Shown one piece after another: positions 52,607-61,479 of a DNA stretch of 64,000 bases. The DNA is from Veillonellaceae bacterium. Lineage in GTDB: Bacteria; Bacillota_C; Negativicutes; UBA1444. The notes beneath the pieces were generated by a model. That model was not told the DNA's origin, made no database searches, and worked only from the letters and a program-made list of their open reading frames with translations. Location: positions 9,937 to 73,936 of the forward strand of contig JAAZNU010000042.1 of NCBI GenBank assembly GCA_012798135.1, read 5' to 3'. A program made the position numbers and the translations under genes. The stretch's first letter is position 1, and every line of letters starts with the position of its first letter.

Positions 52607-53442
52607 TGCTCCCGACGTCTCTGGCCGAACTGTACGCAGCTCAACAGGAATTTCCGGCGGGAACGATCATGGCCGGTGGCACCGATCTGTTGGTGAAACT
52701 ACGCCGTTGCGGCCAGCGGCCGCCGGCATTGATTTGCCTGGAACGGGTCGCGGAATTGCGGGAATTGGCGCTGACGGACGCGGAAATCGTGATTGGCGCG
52801 GCCGTTACATTGCAACGGTTACTGGAATGTGATACGGTAAAAACGGAATTTGCCGCCTTGCATCAGGCGTTGACAGTATTGGCCTCGCCGCCGGTCCGAC
52901 ACAGCGCCACTCTGGCCGGCAACCTTTGCACGGCTTCGCCGGCGGGGGATACTTTGCCGCCCCTGTATGTGTTTAACGCGAGCGTCGATACGGTTTGCGC
53001 CGGGAAGTATCGGCGCATTCCAGTGGCGGAGTTTATCGCCGGTCCCGGCAGAACCGTCTTGCAGCCCGGGGAAGTCGTCACGGCGGTTAGGCTGGCGCGC
53101 GGGCCGCGTGCCAGACGTTCGGGTTATTACAAGGTCGGCAAACGCCAGGCCATGGCGATTGCCGTAGCCAGTCTGGCGGCGTTGGCGACGCCGGCGAAAG
53201 ATGGCCGGCGGACGATCCGGTTGGCTTGGGGTAGCGTCGGACCGACGGTGATGACTGCGCCGGCTATTGAAAGCTTTTTGGCGAACCGTTCCCTTACCGA
53301 AGAAAATCTACGCCAGGCGGGGGCCCTGGTGTCGAAATTTGTGCAGCCCATCGACGACCTCCGGGCCAGTGCGGAGTATCGTCGTCAACTGGCAGCCAAT
53401 CTGCTGCTGCGATTAGCGGCCGATTTCGACGCGGGGGAATGA
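52597..53442 (+). CDS. Xanthine dehydrogenase family, FAD-binding subunit
   Basis: 281 aa, CoxM/XdhB type. FAD-binding motifs AGGTDLLVKLR (~28) and SATLAGNLCTASPAGDTLPPL (~103) are present, with the usual C-terminal domain. It takes electrons from the iron-sulfur subunit and passes them to NAD or another acceptor. Translationally coupled upstream; the following gene starts 13 bases after its stop. Confidence 0.94.
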   Translation: MRIMLPTSLAELYAAQQEFPAGTIMAGGTDLLVKLRRCGQRPPALICLERVAELRELALTDAEIVIGAAVTLQRLLECDTVKTEFAALHQALTVLASPPVRHSATLAGNLCTASPAGDTLPPLYVFNASVDTVCAGKYRRIPVAEFIAGPGRTVLQPGEVVTAVRLARGPRARRSGYYKVGKRQAMAIAVASLAALATPAKDGRRTIRLAWGSVGPTVMTAPAIESFLANRSLTEENLRQAGALVSKFVQPIDDLRASAEYRRQLAANLLLRLAADFDAGE

Positions 53443-53455
53443 GGAGGAAGGTTGT

Positions 53456-54724
53456 ATGCCCGGACGACAGGCAGTGGAGCTGACGTTGCCCATTCAAACC
53501 GAATTTTTGCCGGTGGCGACGGCTTGCGTGGAACAGACGGCGCAGGCTTATGGCATGGGGCGGGTGGAAACCATGCACCTGATGCTGGCCGTGGAGGAGG
53601 TGCTCTCTTTTCTGGCGGCCCGGTTGAGCGGCGGTCATCATCTGATGAAATTGCATTGTCACAATGGCCGTTACTATATGGAGGTGGTCTGCCGCTTTCC
53701 CAGCAATGTTCTGCCGGTTGGCGCCTTTAACATCACCTCGACGGTATCCGCCGACGACGAGCAGTCGCTGGCGGAGATGGGGCTGCTGCTGGCGGCGCGA
53801 ACCGCCGATCATCTGGCCGTGTCGGCAAAAAATGGCGATATGGAGATCCGGTTCGTGAAAAATCGGCAGTATCCCGCTCTGCCGACGATTCCTGCATCGG
53901 TTGCCATGCAGGGAAGTTCGCGTATTGTCGAGCCGGCGCCGGAACTCATCAAACAGTTCGCGGCGCGGGTAGCAGGAAAATATGAGCGGCAGGCGCCGGA
54001 GTATTTCCAGGCGCCGGGGAAAGTCGCCGACATGGTCGCCAGCGGCGACTACGGCGTTTCTCTGGTGGCGGATGGCAAGAATAACATTATGGCCGGGATC
54101 TTCTGGCGCAACGGAAAACAGATGGCGGAAGCGGCAGGTCCCTATGTTTTCTGCGATGAAGCCGATGCGGCGGTTCAGGCAGTGGAAGGTTGTTTGCAAA
54201 GGCTGGCCCGGACTTCGGTGCTGTGTCTCGTGATTCAGCAGCCGACTCCGGATATGCCGGCGGGATATTTCGAACCGTTGGCGCAGGATGGGAGCGTGCT
54301 TTACCGTCAGCTGGCGGAAGATAATGGAACCCTCGTTTACGCGCATCCGATCTTTGCGGATTATTTGACCGACGGTTACCGAAATTTGTTCTTGCCGCGC
54401 GACATTCGCCGGGTCGAAAATCAGGGGGAAAAACAATCACCGCATTCGGCCTTCGCGGTTCGGATGGATCGGCCGGCCAGCCGGGTCGTCATGGAGTCGA
54501 TCTGGGCGGGCGAAGATGCTTTGGCGGTAGTGGAGCAGCATATTCAGGCCCTGCGGCAGGAAGGCTTCCGGGAAATTTATTTTCATCTGGATACGGGCGT
54601 GCCGGAACAGGCGCTGTTGAGTCCGGCGCTGTCGGCCAACGGGTTTGAGCCGGCCTGGATCGTTCCCTGGGGTGGCGAGGGAGATATTTTGGTCTTGGCG
54701 CACCGGGAGGAGGAGTCGTGCTGA
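53456..54724 (+). CDS. Degenerate HATPase-like domain fused to GNAT-like domain
   Basis: 422 aa, cytoplasmic. The N-terminal ~130 residues resemble an RsbW/SpoIIAB-like HATPase (MHLMLAVEEVLSFLAARL equals the N-box helix; EMGLLLAARTADHLAVS resembles the later helices) but lack a clear D-x-G-x-G/A ATP-lid motif. The C-terminal part has GNAT-like spacing, ending in ALLSPALSANGFEPAWIVPW. It may therefore bind partner-switch proteins and acetylate a target, or be catalytically dead. GGAGGAAGGTT precedes ATG. It overlaps the aminotransferase gene by 7 bases. Domain calls are by pattern and tentative. Confidence 0.6.
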   Translation: MPGRQAVELTLPIQTEFLPVATACVEQTAQAYGMGRVETMHLMLAVEEVLSFLAARLSGGHHLMKLHCHNGRYYMEVVCRFPSNVLPVGAFNITSTVSADDEQSLAEMGLLLAARTADHLAVSAKNGDMEIRFVKNRQYPALPTIPASVAMQGSSRIVEPAPELIKQFAARVAGKYERQAPEYFQAPGKVADMVASGDYGVSLVADGKNNIMAGIFWRNGKQMAEAAGPYVFCDEADAAVQAVEGCLQRLARTSVLCLVIQQPTPDMPAGYFEPLAQDGSVLYRQLAEDNGTLVYAHPIFADYLTDGYRNLFLPRDIRRVENQGEKQSPHSAFAVRMDRPASRVVMESIWAGEDALAVVEQHIQALRQEGFREIYFHLDTGVPEQALLSPALSANGFEPAWIVPWGGEGDILVLAHREEESC

Positions 54725-55839
54725 TGCACCCGTTCCCCCCCCTGGATATGCTGGTTCCCCGCCACATCCAGAAAATCGAACCTTATATTCCCAGTCGGCC
54801 GGACGATGTATTGCGGCAGATGTTCGGCTGTCCGACCATTTATCGGCTCAATAACAACGAAAACGCTCTTGGGCCATCGCCGGAAGCGATCCGGGCCATC
54901 CAGGCGGTCCGGCCGGAACAGGCGGCGATTTATCCGAGTGGCGATGCTTGGCATTTGCGGCAGCGATTGGCGGAAAGGTTTCATCTTCCGCCGGACTCCT
55001 TCATTGTCGGCAACGGCGCCAACGAGGTGATCGCCTTCGTGATCAAGGCATTCTGCCAGGAGGGCGACAATATCATCACAACGGACCGGACTTTTGCCGT
55101 GTACGAGTGGGTGGCGGAGTTTTCTGGTTATGAAGCCCGGCTGGTTCCCTTGACAGCGGATTATAGTTTTGATGATGAAGCCATGCTGGCGGCGGTGAAC
55201 GAGCGAACCAAGATTATCTTTCTCTGTAATCCCAATAATCCGACGGGAACGTATTGGAACGAGGAACGGCTGCGGCGGTTTCTGGACCGGGTGGATGGTC
55301 GGCGGATCGTGGTGGTCGATGAGGCTTACGGCGAATTTGTGGCAAACCCGGATTTCCCCAATGGGATGGAACTTTTGAGGGAATACCCGAATTTACTGGT
55401 GTTTCGCACTTTTTCCAAAATGTTTGCCTTGGCGGCCTTGCGCATCGGTTTTCTGGCCGGTCAGGAAAAAATCGTCGACGTGGTCCGGCGGACCTGCGTG
55501 GTCTATTCGGTCAATTCCTTCGCGCAACAGGCGGCCATTGGCGCTTTGAAGGATGCGGACATGCAAATTGACCGCACTCGCCGGATGGTTCAAGAGGCCC
55601 GGCAGTTTCTTTGTGAAGAGCTGCGGCGCCTGAAGCTGCCCTTCATTGCCGGTGAAGGAAACTATGTGGTGATTCGCCTGCCCATGAGCGATACGTTGGC
55701 CTATCGGAAACTGATGACGCAGGGGCTGATGGTCCGCTCCATGACCGGGTTCCGCTTCCCCAATCATATTCGGGTGACACTCGCGACGGTGCCGGTTATG
55801 GAAAAACTGGCGGCAGGTTTGGCCCGGATTATTACCTGA
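54718..55839 (+). CDS. HisC-like class I/II aminotransferase
   Basis: 373 aa, fold type I PLP enzyme of the histidinol-phosphate aminotransferase type. LNNNENALGPSP, NGANEVIAFVI, NPNNPTGTYW, VVVDEAYGEF and the Schiff-base motif FRTFSKMFALAALRIGF are present. No other his gene is nearby, so it probably transaminates a different amino acid or amine in this cluster. GTG 54718 (or ATG 54724) follows GGGAGGAGG and overlaps the preceding gene's stop. Confidence 0.87.
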   Translation: MLMHPFPPLDMLVPRHIQKIEPYIPSRPDDVLRQMFGCPTIYRLNNNENALGPSPEAIRAIQAVRPEQAAIYPSGDAWHLRQRLAERFHLPPDSFIVGNGANEVIAFVIKAFCQEGDNIITTDRTFAVYEWVAEFSGYEARLVPLTADYSFDDEAMLAAVNERTKIIFLCNPNNPTGTYWNEERLRRFLDRVDGRRIVVVDEAYGEFVANPDFPNGMELLREYPNLLVFRTFSKMFALAALRIGFLAGQEKIVDVVRRTCVVYSVNSFAQQAAIGALKDADMQIDRTRRMVQEARQFLCEELRRLKLPFIAGEGNYVVIRLPMSDTLAYRKLMTQGLMVRSMTGFRFPNHIRVTLATVPVMEKLAAGLARIIT

Positions 55840-55892
55840 ACGAGGAGTAAGTTTTGCATATATGCAAAAAACGAGGATGGAGAGTGACAAAC

Positions 55893-56231
55893 ATGAATGT
55901 CAGCACACGGGATGAAAATGGATTCTGGGTGATTCGCTTGGAAGGAAGGTTGGACATCGGCAACGCGGCCGAGTTCGAAAAAGCCTGTCTAGCTTGGATT
56001 GACGAAGGAAGGCCCAATCTGGTGCTCGATTTTGGTGCCCTCGAATATATCAGCAGCGCCGGTCTGCGAAGTATTCTCGCCGCTACCAAGAAGGCCAAAG
56101 CGGCAAACGGCAGCCTGTCCCTTTGTTCCTTGTCCGGCTTGGTGGCGGAAGTAATTAGCATTTCCGGTTTTGACAGCATCCTGACGGTGTTTGAGGACGT
56201 ACCCCAGGCCACGGCAGGGGGGCAGGTCTGA
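55893..56231 (+). CDS. STAS-domain anti-anti-sigma factor, RsbV/SpoIIAA-like
   Basis: 112 aa, a single STAS domain. LEGRLDIGNAAEFEKA and YISSAGLRSILAATKKAK are typical; Ser55 is the expected phosphorylation site (D-S-S-G in SpoIIAA). In partner switching it binds the kinase when unphosphorylated and releases the target. ATG 55893 is chosen; GTG 55884 is equally possible given GAGGATGGAGA. It shares one base with the kinase gene. Confidence 0.9.
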   Translation: MNVSTRDENGFWVIRLEGRLDIGNAAEFEKACLAWIDEGRPNLVLDFGALEYISSAGLRSILAATKKAKAANGSLSLCSLSGLVAEVISISGFDSILTVFEDVPQATAGGQV

Positions 56232-56647
56232 TGGAAGCGGCGGAAAAAACCTTTTTGGCGAATTTGGACACCTTGCCGGCGATTGTCGGTTTTGTATCCG
56301 AACATGCGGCGGCGATGGGAGTCCACCCGAAGCGTGTGATGCATCTGGAACTGGCGGTGGAAGAGGCCGCCGTCAATATTTGCAGCTATGCCTACGAGAT
56401 TCCGCCGGGCGCGGTAACTGTCCGGATTACGCCGGAACCTGGAGTGGTACGGATCGAACTGATCGACAACGGCGTGCCGTTTGACCCTTTGTCCATGGAT
56501 GCACCGGACATCAAGTCGGAACTGGAAAACCGCGAAGTCGGCGGGCTGGGAATATTTTTGATTCGCCGGATGTTGGATGAAGTGCATTATAGCCGAAGTG
56601 GCGATCAAAACATTTTGTCGCTGGCCGTTCGCCATGATGAGAAATAG
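56231..56647 (+). CDS. RsbW/SpoIIAB-like serine kinase/anti-sigma factor
   Basis: 138 aa HATPase_c protein. N-box LELAVEEAAVNICSYAYE (E45, N49), the D79-N-G ATP-lid motif LIDNGVPFDPL and GGLGIFLIRRMLDEVHY are intact, so it should bind ATP and phosphorylate the STAS protein encoded just upstream. The output partner, a sigma factor or other enzyme, is not identified in the window. It overlaps the binding-protein gene by 14 bases. Confidence 0.92.
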   Translation: MEAAEKTFLANLDTLPAIVGFVSEHAAAMGVHPKRVMHLELAVEEAAVNICSYAYEIPPGAVTVRITPEPGVVRIELIDNGVPFDPLSMDAPDIKSELENREVGGLGIFLIRRMLDEVHYSRSGDQNILSLAVRHDEK

Positions 56648-57629
56648 GCTGGCTGTTGTTCGCACGATACTTTTATTAGGGTTGCTGCTGTTGCCGTTGC
56701 CGGTCGCAGCTTCGATATTGAAACCGGTTCGGTTTATGCTGCAGTGGAGTCACCAGGCCCAGTTCGCCGGTTATTATGTCGCTCTGGAAAAGGGATTTTA
56801 CCGGGAGCAGGGACTTGATGTTACCATCGTTCCCGGCGGGCCTGGTTTGGATGCATCCGCTTACCTCAACCGCGGCGACGTGGACTTTGCCTCGTTGTGG
56901 CTGAGTACGGCGCTGATGCTGCCGGAACAAGCGCAACCGTTGGTCAATGTGGCCCAGATTGTCAACGATTCGAACATGGTGTTGGTGACCCGTCGCGAAG
57001 ACAATATTGAAAGCATCGCCGATTTGGCGAACAAGAAAGTAAGCATTTGGGAGGGAGATTTCCGGGCGCCCTACGTTGCCTGGCTGCAGTCGAAAAACGT
57101 GACGCCCCGGATTTTTCCGCAATATTATTCCGTGAACCTGTTCCTGCAACGGGCCGTAGATGCCTGTTCGGCAATGGATTATAACGAAGTCCACATGATT
57201 TTCCAAACCGGAATTGATCTGGACGAGTTAAAGCTGTTTTCGTTACGCGACTACGGATTCGGGTTTCCGGAGGATGGCGTATATGCTACCGCGGAAACGG
57301 TACGGCAAGATCCTCAGCGCGCAATCGCTTTTCGTGCCGCTACCCTGGCGGGATGGCGGTATGCGGCGGATCATCCGGAAGAGGCGCTGGACATTGTCAT
57401 GCAATATGTTGAAAAGGACAATGTGCCAACCAATCGGCCCCATATGAAGTGGATGCTGGCGAATATTTTGGACAGTGTGATGCCTGACCAGCAAAGCGAA
57501 TGGATATTCGGCGTATTATCCCGCCAGGATTATGAACGGACCGTTCGGGTGCTTCGAACGCAGGGAATGTTGAAGCATGTACCGGGTTATGAAGAGTTCA
57601 TCGGTGGAGGCCTGATTGATGTTCCGTAA
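56634..57629 (+). CDS. NMT1/THI5-like periplasmic binding protein
   Basis: 331 aa. A signal peptide (TILLLGLLLLPLPVAAS) is followed by a THI5/NMT1-type binding fold: VRFMLQWSHQAQFAGYYVALEKGFYREQGLDV and GDVDFASLWLSTALM. Relatives bind thiamine precursors, alkanesulfonates or nitrate for ABC import. No permease or ATPase gene is nearby; it lies between the kinase and the Cache-PP2C phosphatase genes, overlapping both. It may thus be a periplasmic sensor that presents ligand to the phosphatase. Starts at ATG 56634 or 56637 by coupling, without its own ribosome site. Confidence 0.85.
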   Translation: MMRNRLAVVRTILLLGLLLLPLPVAASILKPVRFMLQWSHQAQFAGYYVALEKGFYREQGLDVTIVPGGPGLDASAYLNRGDVDFASLWLSTALMLPEQAQPLVNVAQIVNDSNMVLVTRREDNIESIADLANKKVSIWEGDFRAPYVAWLQSKNVTPRIFPQYYSVNLFLQRAVDACSAMDYNEVHMIFQTGIDLDELKLFSLRDYGFGFPEDGVYATAETVRQDPQRAIAFRAATLAGWRYAADHPEEALDIVMQYVEKDNVPTNRPHMKWMLANILDSVMPDQQSEWIFGVLSRQDYERTVRVLRTQGMLKHVPGYEEFIGGGLIDVP

Positions 57630-59580
57630 CTGGAGTATTGCCTGGCGCTTGGGCGGGTCGATGCTGTTGGCCTCCCTGGTTATTTTGGGTGCGGTGATTG
57701 GCTACGGCTATGGGATTGCCCGGCAGATTCTCGAACAGGAGCTGGAGGCGAAGGCGTGGCAGCTGTCCCGGGCCGTTACAGCCCGCATCGAAAGCGTTGA
57801 AGTTGCCGTGAGAAAGACGGTCGACGGCATGGGCGGCCGCATGACTATCGCCGCGCCGGAACAACAGGAAACCTTGTATCTGTTGCTGGAACGTCTGGTA
57901 CGCGCCAATGAGGAAATCTATGGCGCTTCGATCGCGCTGGAACCCAAGGCGTTCGGGTACAGTGAAACCTACGCCTCTCCCTATGTCTATCGTTCCTGGA
58001 ACCAACTGGTCCGGGATGATCGCGGGAGACGCGCAGATCGCTATTTTGTGCAGGATTGGTACACTATTCCTCACTTGACGCGACGACCGCGTTGGAGTGA
58101 ACCCTACCGTTCGGCCTCGCGCGGCAACGCATTGATGGTGTCCTATTCAACGCCGATTTTCGATGCACAGGACCGGTTCCGGGGAGTGGCGACTTGCGAT
58201 ATTTCGTTGGAGTGGCTGGCCGATTTGCTACAGTCCCTGCCGTTGGGCAAAGGGGGCTACGCTTTTTTGCTGTCCCGGAACGGCACCTACATTACCCATC
58301 CCGACCGCCAGCTGATTTTAAAGGAGAATATTTTTAGCCAGGCGGAAGAACAACTGAATCCGAAACTGCGTGAACTGGGCCGTCAGATGGTGCAGGGCCG
58401 GGAAGGTTTTATTCCCTATGGCGACGTGTTTGCCGGTCAACATGGCTGGCTCTTGTATCGCTCCATTCCCGCAACCGGCTGGTCTATCGGCATTTTTTTC
58501 CCAGAAGCGGAGTTGATGGCCAAAGTTTCGGAATTGAGTCGCCGGGAGGGTTTTGTCGGCTTCTTTGGCTTTTTGCTGTTGATTCCCGTTATGATGTATA
58601 TCTCCCGATCCATTACCGAACCGCTGCGAAAACTGGCCGATAGTACCAAGAGTCTTGCCGGCGGCGATCTGGATGCGCCCTTGCCGATTATCAAGGGACA
58701 GGATGAAGTGGCAAACCTGGCCGGATCGTTCGCGTCCATGCGGGGGGAACTGAAAAAACACATTGACATGCTGCAGGCGGCGGCAACCGCCAAGGAACGG
58801 ATTGCCAGCGAACTGCGCATTGCCCAGAGCATCCAGATGGAGCTGGTGCCCAAGACGTTTCCGCCGTTTCCCGGCCGTCGGGATTTTGAACTGTATGCGA
58901 TGATGAATCCAGCCCGGGAAGTGGGCGGCGATTTCTACGATTTCATGATGCCGGACCCGGAACATCTCTGGATAGTGATCGGCGATGTTTCCGGCAAGGG
59001 GATTCCGGCAGCCCTGTTTATGGCAGTTACCCGCACTTTCCTCCGGGCGTTTGTGCAGGAGGAAGCGTCGCCGGGCCGGGTGCTGGCCCGGGTCAATGAT
59101 GAATTGGCTTGCAACAATGAATCCAATATGTTTGTAACCCTGTTCTGCGGGGTGGTTCATTTACCGACCGGCGTGTTCCGGTGGGCCAATGGCGGCCACA
59201 ATCCGCCGTTTTTTCTGCCGGCCGTCGGGAAAACGGAATTTCTGCCCAGAACCAAGGGCGCTCTGGTCGGCGCCATCGAAGAACTGACGTTTGTGGAGGC
59301 CGAATTAAAGCTGCAACCTGGCGATACCTTGTTCTTATATACTGATGGGGTCACCGAGGCCATGAATCCAACCCAGGAATTGTTTGGCAATGACCGGACC
59401 CGAGATTGCCTGCAAGAACTTCGGCAGCAAAATTGCGTCGGCATCGTCAACGGGATGGCGGCCCAATTGGCCGACTTTGCCGAGGGGGCCGAACAGTCGG
59501 ATGACATTACCATGTTAGTGCTGCGATTCTTCGGTCCAGACCGGACAAACGATCCTCCAGGAAGGCCGGATAAAGCATGA
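57619..59580 (+). CDS. Membrane Cache-HAMP-SpoIIE (PP2C) phosphatase, RsbU/RsbP-like
   Basis: 653 aa. TM1 (~10-35), a large periplasmic double-Cache-like sensor (~40-300), TM2 (~313-335), HAMP (~335-385), a short coiled coil and a SpoIIE/PP2C phosphatase domain (~410-640) with metal-binding EVGGDFYDF, GDVSGKGIPAALFMA and SDDITMLVL. It should dephosphorylate the STAS protein when the periplasmic domain or its binding-protein partner detects a ligand. ATG 57619 follows GGAGG by 8 bases and lies inside the binding-protein gene (11-base overlap). Confidence 0.93.
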   Translation: MFRNWSIAWRLGGSMLLASLVILGAVIGYGYGIARQILEQELEAKAWQLSRAVTARIESVEVAVRKTVDGMGGRMTIAAPEQQETLYLLLERLVRANEEIYGASIALEPKAFGYSETYASPYVYRSWNQLVRDDRGRRADRYFVQDWYTIPHLTRRPRWSEPYRSASRGNALMVSYSTPIFDAQDRFRGVATCDISLEWLADLLQSLPLGKGGYAFLLSRNGTYITHPDRQLILKENIFSQAEEQLNPKLRELGRQMVQGREGFIPYGDVFAGQHGWLLYRSIPATGWSIGIFFPEAELMAKVSELSRREGFVGFFGFLLLIPVMMYISRSITEPLRKLADSTKSLAGGDLDAPLPIIKGQDEVANLAGSFASMRGELKKHIDMLQAAATAKERIASELRIAQSIQMELVPKTFPPFPGRRDFELYAMMNPAREVGGDFYDFMMPDPEHLWIVIGDVSGKGIPAALFMAVTRTFLRAFVQEEASPGRVLARVNDELACNNESNMFVTLFCGVVHLPTGVFRWANGGHNPPFFLPAVGKTEFLPRTKGALVGAIEELTFVEAELKLQPGDTLFLYTDGVTEAMNPTQELFGNDRTRDCLQELRQQNCVGIVNGMAAQLADFAEGAEQSDDITMLVLRFFGPDRTNDPPGRPDKA

Positions 59581-59716
59581 GCTGTGAGCGGAACCGGGCG
59601 GGAATCGCCGGTATCGGACCTACGTGCCGGACCGGATCGCCGAACCGCGTTGGAATTGGAATCGATCATTGTGGACATAGCCAATGGATAACTTAGTCCA
59701 GCGGGGAGGGGGCCGG

Positions 59717-61330
59717 GTGCTGTTTTGCCGAAGGTTTGCATCGGCAGTTTTTGCTTTCATCGTCGCGGGGTTCCTTTGGCTACCGACAGCAATGGCGGAA
59801 ACCTTGGCGGATATCGATGCTGAGATTCAGGGAAACCGGTCAATCCAAATTCATCGGAGCGGGCTGGATGCCTATAATATTTATGATGGGGTGACCAACA
59901 GTCGTCTGGACCGGAAATGGACGATTCTTCAGGCGGCAGGCGTCAGCTCTTATTTCTTGACAAGTAATTATGCCAACTTTTATTCATTTACCAGCACCGC
60001 GGGAGTCACCGACACCAAACTGGATATGGTGACCACTACGTCAACGCAGCGACTATATCGCCGGGGTTCAGGCGCAACGTCGGAAATTAGCCGGGGCTAT
60101 TTCGGCGCTTGGTGGGGTGACCAATATCGGGGAATTCAGGCGTCCCGAGATGAGCAGGCGATTTTGGCGGCCTGGGGCAGTGATTTGCAGCGCATTTACG
60201 TGATTGATGTGCCGGCAGGCTATACGCTGGTCGGCGGAATTGCCTCGCCGATGGAAAAAAACGGTGAATACCGGGCCGGCGGGGCCTATCAATATTATTA
60301 CAGCGGCAACTTGGCCACGATGCGCGGCTGGCTGGTTTACGCCCTGTATGCGCCGGATTACACCAAAAGCTATGCCGGTGCGGTGACGAGCGCGCAGGCG
60401 GCAGGGCGGGGAATCGTCGCGGATTTGTCCCGCCACCTGGATCAGACTCGCTATTCCGACGATTCACCGGATCTTCCGCAGTTAAAAAAGCGGGCCGGCG
60501 AGTTCTGGATACGCGGTTTCGGCGGGAGTATGGATACTGTGGAGAGTGACGGCAGCTCCGTGCACTCGCTAACCTCGGGCGCCAGCCTGGGTTGGCAGAG
60601 ACTGACCGGCGGCCATACGCCGGGCGCTCATCGTAAATCATATTTCGGCGTCATGCTGGGACAAGGCCAAAACCGTCAAAAGTACGGGATCAGCGATTAT
60701 GGCAGCGGACCGGTGGAAAACACAACGACAACAACCGTCGCCGGAATTTATGGCTTGCATATCAATCGTCCGGAAAGTGCGCGCGCGTGGTATAGCCAAT
60801 GGTCATTGCTGCATGGCGGCCTGAATTATCACAATGAGGTGCCGGGCGAAATTGCCGGCGCCGGTCTGACGCAACGTTACGACGGCACGATTTCCATTCT
60901 TTCACTGGAGAATGGAGTTTCGTTCCGACAGCGAAATGGCTGGCTTTTGGAACCACAGCTGCAGCTTTCCTACATCCATATCCATCAGAAGGATTTTCGG
61001 GACAACTTGGGAGCACTGGTATCATTGCGACAGGGAAACTCCCTTTGGGGGCGCCTCGGCTTCGAAGCAAGACGGACCATGGGCAAGACGGCTGAGCGGA
61101 AATCCTGCTATTGGGCCAGAGGTAGCTATAGCCGGGAGTTTTTGGCCCGCAACGAAGTGGACGTCGCGGGTGACCTGGGCAGGAGCAGTGCAAACCGTGA
61201 CGCATTTTCGCTCTCGCTGGGCACGAATCGGCATCTTGGACGAAATATCAGACTACAGGCCGAGGCGGTACATTATTTCGGCGGCGGCAAGGGGATTCGG
61301 GCACATTTGTCCGTAGACTATTCATGGTAG
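59717..61330 (+). CDS. Autotransporter-type outer-membrane beta-barrel protein
   Basis: About 537 aa. A signal peptide (AVFAFIVAGFLWLPTAMA) is followed by a short passenger of ~230 residues and a C-terminal barrel of ~270 residues starting near GEFWIRGFGGSMDTVES, with alternating strands and the terminal aromatic HLSVDYSW. It indicates an outer membrane. The passenger contains TSTAGVTDTKL and several Tyr-rich turns but no enzyme motif I know. GTG 59717 is favoured by GGGAGGGGG just upstream; ATG 59684 lacks a ribosome site. It lies 136 bases after the phosphatase and could be an output of its circuit. Confidence 0.82.
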   Translation: MLFCRRFASAVFAFIVAGFLWLPTAMAETLADIDAEIQGNRSIQIHRSGLDAYNIYDGVTNSRLDRKWTILQAAGVSSYFLTSNYANFYSFTSTAGVTDTKLDMVTTTSTQRLYRRGSGATSEISRGYFGAWWGDQYRGIQASRDEQAILAAWGSDLQRIYVIDVPAGYTLVGGIASPMEKNGEYRAGGAYQYYYSGNLATMRGWLVYALYAPDYTKSYAGAVTSAQAAGRGIVADLSRHLDQTRYSDDSPDLPQLKKRAGEFWIRGFGGSMDTVESDGSSVHSLTSGASLGWQRLTGGHTPGAHRKSYFGVMLGQGQNRQKYGISDYGSGPVENTTTTTVAGIYGLHINRPESARAWYSQWSLLHGGLNYHNEVPGEIAGAGLTQRYDGTISILSLENGVSFRQRNGWLLEPQLQLSYIHIHQKDFRDNLGALVSLRQGNSLWGRLGFEARRTMGKTAERKSCYWARGSYSREFLARNEVDVAGDLGRSSANRDAFSLSLGTNRHLGRNIRLQAEAVHYFGGGKGIRAHLSVDYSW

Positions 61331-61379
61331 AAAAACATTCCAATGTGCATTGGCCCAATCCGTTTTGGATATTGCGACA

Positions 61380-61409
61380 TTGCGTTTCGAGAACTTTGGG
61401 TGCTATAAT
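61380..61409 (+). promoter_or_regulatory. Extended -10 promoter for the urea/amide transporter operon
   Basis: TTGCGT (61380-61385), 18-base spacer, TGC then TATAAT (61404-61409). The consensus -10 with upstream TG makes this the strongest sigma-70 promoter seen in the window. Start of transcription is expected near 61416. Confidence 0.65.
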
Positions 61410-61448
61410 CTAACAAAATCAACAGCGGCCAGTTAGGCAGAAGCAATG

Positions 61449-61479
61449 AAGCTTTGCTCGATCGAGCAGAGCTTTTTTT
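61449..61479 (+). terminator. Terminator in the transporter leader, possible attenuator
   Basis: AAGCTTTGCTC (61449-61459) pairs with GAGCAGAGCTT (61464-61474, one G-T pair) around a GATC loop, with a run of seven T residues. It lies downstream of the extended -10 promoter and 34 bases before the binding-protein start, so it may attenuate the operon; ending the autotransporter transcript is the alternative. Confidence 0.7.

Noticed and set aside
53294..54436. 380-codon open frame antisense to the HATPase-GNAT gene
   Set aside because: It shows shadow-frame composition (many Arg, His and Gln) and lies opposite a gene in a tight operon.
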